A stretch of DNA of 9,430 bases from Clostridia bacterium (GTDB taxonomy: Bacteria > Bacillota > Clostridia > Oscillospirales > Acutalibacteraceae). The notes beneath the pieces are model-generated. The model had not been told where the DNA came from and made no database searches. It saw nothing but the letters and a program-made list of their open reading frames with translations. A program made the translations under genes and the position numbers. The stretch covers positions 1-9,430 of the forward strand of contig JAFWCS010000448.1 of the NCBI GenBank assembly GCA_017534365.1, written 5' to 3'. Below are positions 6,364 through 9,430 of this stretch, piece by piece; the first letter of the stretch is position 1, and each line of letters begins with the position of its first letter.

Positions 6364-6392
6364 ATTATAGCACAAATGTTCGGCAACGTCAA
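6364..6392 (-). promoter_or_regulatory. Near-consensus promoter of the zinc-ribbon operon
   Basis: On the minus strand TTGACG (6392-6387), a 17-base spacer and a perfect TATAAT (6369-6364) are present. This is one of the strongest promoters in the window. Predicted start is near 6357, with a leader of about 35 bases. A promoter this strong, with a palindrome at the start, suits a tightly repressed, inducible operon. Confidence 0.88.
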
Positions 6393-6572
6393 TAGCATTT
6401 TTGAAAATTCTTTTTGCTGTCCGAAATCATGTACACCAAGGCGCAAGCCCACCGGAGCGGCAGCGGGCGCTTTTCTTCCGCGCCGATCAAACCTGGACGC
6501 GCCTTCGGCATGGGAATGCATTGCCTGCCTGCCGCTTTTTCGACCAATATTGCCTATTATTCATGCGGAGAC
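6393..6572. other. Non-coding stretch between divergent transcription units
   Basis: About 180 bases between the zinc-ribbon promoter and the promoter of the GH140-type gene. Open frames crossing it lack ribosome binding sites and recognisable products. I see no convincing terminator, repeat or RNA gene here. The full gap between the coding regions on either side is 6323-6686, and its outer parts hold the two promoters. Confidence 0.5.
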
Positions 6573-6601
6573 TTGAATCCCATACGCGGCGGTGCTAAAA
6601 T
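6573..6601 (+). promoter_or_regulatory. Promoter of the GH140-type/GH3 operon
   Basis: TTGAAT (6573-6578) and TAAAAT (6596-6601) are spaced by 17 bases. Predicted start is near 6608, giving a leader of about 79 bases. The -35 with its following C (TTGAATC) and the spacing match the promoter at 444. The leader holds a small hairpin, CGGGGA/TCCCCG (6636-6641 with 6648-6653), and a T run at 6664-6669 ten bases later, too far for a standard terminator. Confidence 0.72.
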
Positions 6602-6686
6602 ATTACAATGGAAGATTGGATGCTTCTTGCTCCGTCGGGGAGTACGATCCCCGTGTTAAACGTCTTTTTTCAAAGGGAGGATCCGT

Positions 6687-8708
6687 ATGAAACGATCGAT
6701 CGCTCTGTTTCTTTCCGTGCTGCTGCTGCTCGGCGCGGCTTTGCCCCGGGCGTCCGCCGACGATGCGGTCGCCGGGGATGGACCGACGGCCGCCGGAACG
6801 GCGCTGGAAAAAGTCGGCGGCGTGCTCGGCAGCCTGCTGGGGCAGATGCTGAAGCTCGTGACGTTCACCGACGAATCGCGCATCAAAAAGGCCGCGCCCC
6901 GCGCGGCGGCGGGGCAGGCATGCAGCCGGGCGCTGTTTTCCGGCGCGGCGGAGGAAACCCTCACCGCCGAGACCTGGCGGGCTGTGGAGCTGTGCTTTGA
7001 AAGCGAAAAACGTTATGACGACCCCTTTGCCGACGTGACGCTGGACCTGCTGCTGTACGGCAACGGCCGGCTTTACACCGTTCCCGGCTTCTGGGACGGC
7101 GGCGGCACGTGGCGCGTGCGCTTCGTCTGCCCCGCGGCGGGGACGTGGCAGTGCAGGACCGTCTGCTCTGACGAAACGAACGCCGCGCTGCACGGCAGAA
7201 CGGCGCAGGTGGACTGCGCGCCCTACAGCGGTGAGCTCGATATTTATCAACACGGGTTCGTCACAACGCGCTACGGCGAAAAATACCTGACCTATGAAGA
7301 CGGCACGCCGTTTTATTATCTCGGCGACACCCATTGGGAGCTTGCGCAGGAAACGCTTGAAATGGTTTCCGTGATCAGCGCAAAACGTGCGGCGCAGGGC
7401 TTCACCGTCTATGAAAGCCAGCCGATGGACTATGACTTCAACACTGCCGTGACCGAAAACGTGAGCGAGAACGGGCTGGAGGATCTGCGGGATCTCGACG
7501 AAAAATTCCGCATCATCGCCGACAGCGGCCTCACGCACGCCAATTCCCAGTTTTTCTGGCCCCTTTCCGGCATGACGCGGCTCATTGAGAATCACGGCGG
7601 CTGGACGGAACCGAAGCTGACGGGGATGCTGGGGACGAAAAAAGTGACCATGCCCGATCTTTCCGACGAAGCGAAGGCCTATCTCGAAAAGCTCTCCCGC
7701 TACTGGATCGCGCGCTACAGCGCTTATCCCGTGATCTGGACCCTCGGGCAGGAGATCGACAACGACCCGTATCAGAATGAGAATTCCCCGTGGAACGCGG
7801 TCAACAACCCCTATAAATACGTGGCGGAGTATCTGAATAAATACGATCCCTACGACCATCCCGTGACCGCGCATCAGGAGAGCACGGGTGACACCGCGGC
7901 CTACGGCAACGGTCTGGGCACCGGGGAGCTCAACATGATCTGGTATCCCGGCGCGCAGCCCTCCGCGTTCCGCAACGTGGCGGCGCACACCATGTATGCC
8001 CCCCAGTGGCATCCGCACCTGACAAAACGCGACGATTACATGTCCGCGCGGGATTACTGGTATAACGGGCAGGGCAAGCCCGCCGTCAACTACGAGGGCT
8101 GCTACTGCTACCTCTGGACGAAGAATTTCGGCGCGCGCGCGCAGGCGTGGGCGTCCTATCTCACCGGGCTTTACGGCTGCTCCTGGGGCGGTCAGCCGAC
8201 CTGGGCATATCAGAATTCCTACGATATCGACAACACCTCCGACGACGGCGTCGATATTATCCGCCCCGAAGAAAAAAGAGCCGCCACCTGGCAGGACGCG
8301 CTGGAATACCCCTCCTCTTATCAGGTGGGCTATATGCGGTCCTTCATGGAACAGCTTGCTTGGTATGAGCTGCTCCCGCGGTTCAATAACCTGGCATACT
8401 TTGTGCCGGCCTCCGACGTCTATTCCTATTGCGCGAGCAACAGGGACAACACGGAGATGGTGGTGTATTTTTATTCCTTCACCGACCCGACCGTCGGCGA
8501 AAAGATCAACACGAAAGAGAACGGCGGCGTCATGACCGGAACCGTCGGCAGCCTGGTGCCGTTTGCGGAATACACGTATCGCTGGTTCGACCCGATCAGC
8601 GGCGAATATACGGCAGAGGGCACGTTCAGGGCCTCTGCCTTCGGCACGTGGTTTGCCGGCGCGCGGCCGGATGACACGGATTACGTGCTGCTGATTCAGA
8701 AGGCGTAA
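6687..8708 (+). CDS. Secreted DUF5060/DUF4038 glycosidase, apiosidase-like (GH140 type)
   Basis: A 673-residue protein. Residues 1-24 are a Sec signal peptide ending in ASA. Residues 36-57 form an amphipathic helix-like segment (LEKVGGVLGSLLGQMLKLV). An Ig-like DUF5060 domain follows at about 90-180 (ETWRAVELCFES, YTVPGFWDGGGTWRVRF, GTWQCRT). The catalytic (beta/alpha)8 barrel (about 195-560) opens with YYLGDTHWELA (D214). It carries IWTLGQEIDND (E356) and AVNYEGCY (E470), the usual places for catalytic carboxylates in this clan. A C-terminal beta domain (about 590-673) resembles the 'putative collagen-binding' module that often ends these proteins. Known: GH140 contains apiosidases acting on rhamnogalacturonan II, but many DUF4038 proteins are uncharacterised. 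AAAGGGAGG at 6672-6680 fixes the start. It is the first gene of its operon, 21 bases ahead of a GH3 gene. The architecture is firm; the exact sugar is not known. Confidence 0.9.
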   Translation: MKRSIALFLSVLLLLGAALPRASADDAVAGDGPTAAGTALEKVGGVLGSLLGQMLKLVTFTDESRIKKAAPRAAAGQACSRALFSGAAEETLTAETWRAVELCFESEKRYDDPFADVTLDLLLYGNGRLYTVPGFWDGGGTWRVRFVCPAAGTWQCRTVCSDETNAALHGRTAQVDCAPYSGELDIYQHGFVTTRYGEKYLTYEDGTPFYYLGDTHWELAQETLEMVSVISAKRAAQGFTVYESQPMDYDFNTAVTENVSENGLEDLRDLDEKFRIIADSGLTHANSQFFWPLSGMTRLIENHGGWTEPKLTGMLGTKKVTMPDLSDEAKAYLEKLSRYWIARYSAYPVIWTLGQEIDNDPYQNENSPWNAVNNPYKYVAEYLNKYDPYDHPVTAHQESTGDTAAYGNGLGTGELNMIWYPGAQPSAFRNVAAHTMYAPQWHPHLTKRDDYMSARDYWYNGQGKPAVNYEGCYCYLWTKNFGARAQAWASYLTGLYGCSWGGQPTWAYQNSYDIDNTSDDGVDIIRPEEKRAATWQDALEYPSSYQVGYMRSFMEQLAWYELLPRFNNLAYFVPASDVYSYCASNRDNTEMVVYFYSFTDPTVGEKINTKENGGVMTGTVGSLVPFAEYTYRWFDPISGEYTAEGTFRASAFGTWFAGARPDDTDYVLLIQKA

Positions 8709-8729
8709 CACTTTGCAAGGAGAAATCAG

Positions 8730-9430
8730 ATGAAAAGAAAGATCCTTTCCGTTATTCTCACACTCACGCTGTTTGCCGGGAGCCTCTTCTGCTTTTCATT
8801 CCGCGGCAGCGCGCTCTACTACAGTCAGGGGCAGAAGATCGCCCGCGCGATCGCGGACGAAGGGATCGTGCTGCTGAAAAATGAAAACGCCGCCCTGCCC
8901 GTGGCGCGCGGCGGCGCCGTCGCGCTCTTCGGCGAGGCGCAGCGGTTCGGACCGAAGGACAACGAAGGAACCTCGAACATGCGGGGTTACATTCCCTACG
9001 GCTATGGTTCGGAAAGCCAGGTGGGCGACTTCGACGGAAAAGGGATCGATCCGCTTGCCGCGCTGGAAGCCGCGGAGCAGGACGGGGAGATCTCCCTGTA
9101 TCACGCCGTTTCCGAACACTATGCCGCGGGTCTTGAGGCAAGAGAACCCTACATTCCCACGGATGACGAGGTGCAGGCGGCCGCCGAAAAGGCGGAGACG
9201 GCGATCTGCTTCTTCAGCCGCTGGGGCGGAGAGGCGTTCGACGTTTCGCGCGCCGACTGGTATCTGCATGAGAGTGAAACGGCGCTGCTCCGTCAGCTGA
9301 CGGCCTCGTTTGAGAAGATCGTCGTTGTGCTCAATACGCCGTCGGTGATCGACACGTCGTGGGCGAAGGATGAGATCGACGGGATCCGCGTCGACGCGCT
9401 GCTGTATGCGGGCTACACGGGGATGCAGGG
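8730..9430 (+). CDS. Secreted GH3 glycosidase, permuted domain order, 3' end missing
   Basis: The first 233 residues are present and the frame is open to the right edge. Residues 1-28 form a Sec signal peptide (cleavage near RGSA). DEGIVLLKNENAALPV (about 43-58) is the opening of the GH3 C-terminal domain, here placed right after the signal peptide. RWGGEAFDVSRADWYLHESE (164-183) matches the GEGxDR...YxLxxxE loop region, with E168 in the acidic position. VVVLNTPSVIDTSW and DALLYAGYTGMQG continue that domain. Known: a group of Bacillota GH3 enzymes carries the C domain before the TIM-barrel N domain, so the nucleophile Asp should lie beyond the window. GH3 covers beta-glucosidases, beta-xylosidases and others, so specificity is open. 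AAGGAG at 8717-8722 is seven bases ahead of the ATG. It is cotranscribed with the GH140-type gene. Confidence 0.88.
   Translation, partial: MKRKILSVILTLTLFAGSLFCFSFRGSALYYSQGQKIARAIADEGIVLLKNENAALPVARGGAVALFGEAQRFGPKDNEGTSNMRGYIPYGYGSESQVGDFDGKGIDPLAALEAAEQDGEISLYHAVSEHYAAGLEAREPYIPTDDEVQAAAEKAETAICFFSRWGGEAFDVSRADWYLHESETALLRQLTASFEKIVVVLNTPSVIDTSWAKDEIDGIRVDALLYAGYTGMQ

Noticed and set aside
6445..6480. Possible terminator near AGCG...CGCT followed by TTTTC
   Set aside because: The stem is only four to five base pairs, and no gene on the plus strand ends just before it.
6603..8711. 702-codon minus-strand open frame opposite the GH140-type gene
   Set aside because: It is again a mirror of codon bias. 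The composition is Arg/Val/Ala-rich with no domain, while the plus strand shows clear domains and a promoter.
8750..8795. Lipobox around Cys21 of the GH3 signal peptide
   Set aside because: The residues before the cysteine (SLF) do not fit the lipobox rule, and no second candidate is present.

Overview
The window reads as part of a carbohydrate-degradation locus from a moderately GC-rich Gram-positive bacterium. I would place it in the Clostridia (Bacillota), probably a gut or rumen lineage. Supporting this are strong GGAGG-type ribosome binding sites, Sec signal peptides without outer-membrane proteins, sigma-A-like promoters, intrinsic terminators and a Gram-positive-type LexA box candidate. 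The taxonomic placement is inference; no rRNA or marker gene is present.

Layout. (1) Bases 1-222, minus strand: the N-terminus of an MFS-type transporter, running off the left edge and carrying a frameshift near base 86, with its own TTGACC-16-TATAAT promoter at 257-284. (2) Bases 444-3273, plus strand: a transcription unit with promoter TTGAAT-17-TACAAT. It holds a secreted PHP-domain metallohydrolase (603-2003), a secreted mutarotase-like protein broken by two frameshifts (2036-2962) and a 73-residue small membrane or secreted protein (3000-3221), and it ends in a strong intrinsic terminator (3237-3273). (3) Bases 3375-5925, plus strand: a parallel beta-helix enzyme resembling GH110 alpha-1,3-galactosidases (3472-5370), overlapping by 4 bases a five-segment membrane protein (5367-5861), followed by a second strong terminator. 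(4) Bases 5947-6392, minus strand: two tiny zinc-ribbon proteins (61 and 57 residues) under a near-consensus promoter, with a perfect GAAC-N4-GTTC element at the predicted transcription start. (5) Bases 6573-9430, plus strand: a secreted DUF5060/DUF4038 protein of the apiosidase-like GH140 type (6687-8708), then the first 233 residues of a secreted GH3 enzyme in the permuted (C-domain first) order, cut by the right edge.

How the genes may work together. Nearly every large plus-strand product carries a signal peptide or membrane anchor, so the locus looks built to attack a galactose- or apiose-containing glycan outside the cell, with the MFS transporter a possible uptake partner. This is inferred from family membership and clustering; the substrate cannot be read from the sequence. 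The zinc-ribbon pair looks unrelated to glycan use and may be a damage-responsive insert. All three frameshifts fall in the first 2.4 kb, so real gene decay and assembly indels must be told apart before the left side is interpreted. I see no tRNA, rRNA, CRISPR array, insertion sequence or phage module.
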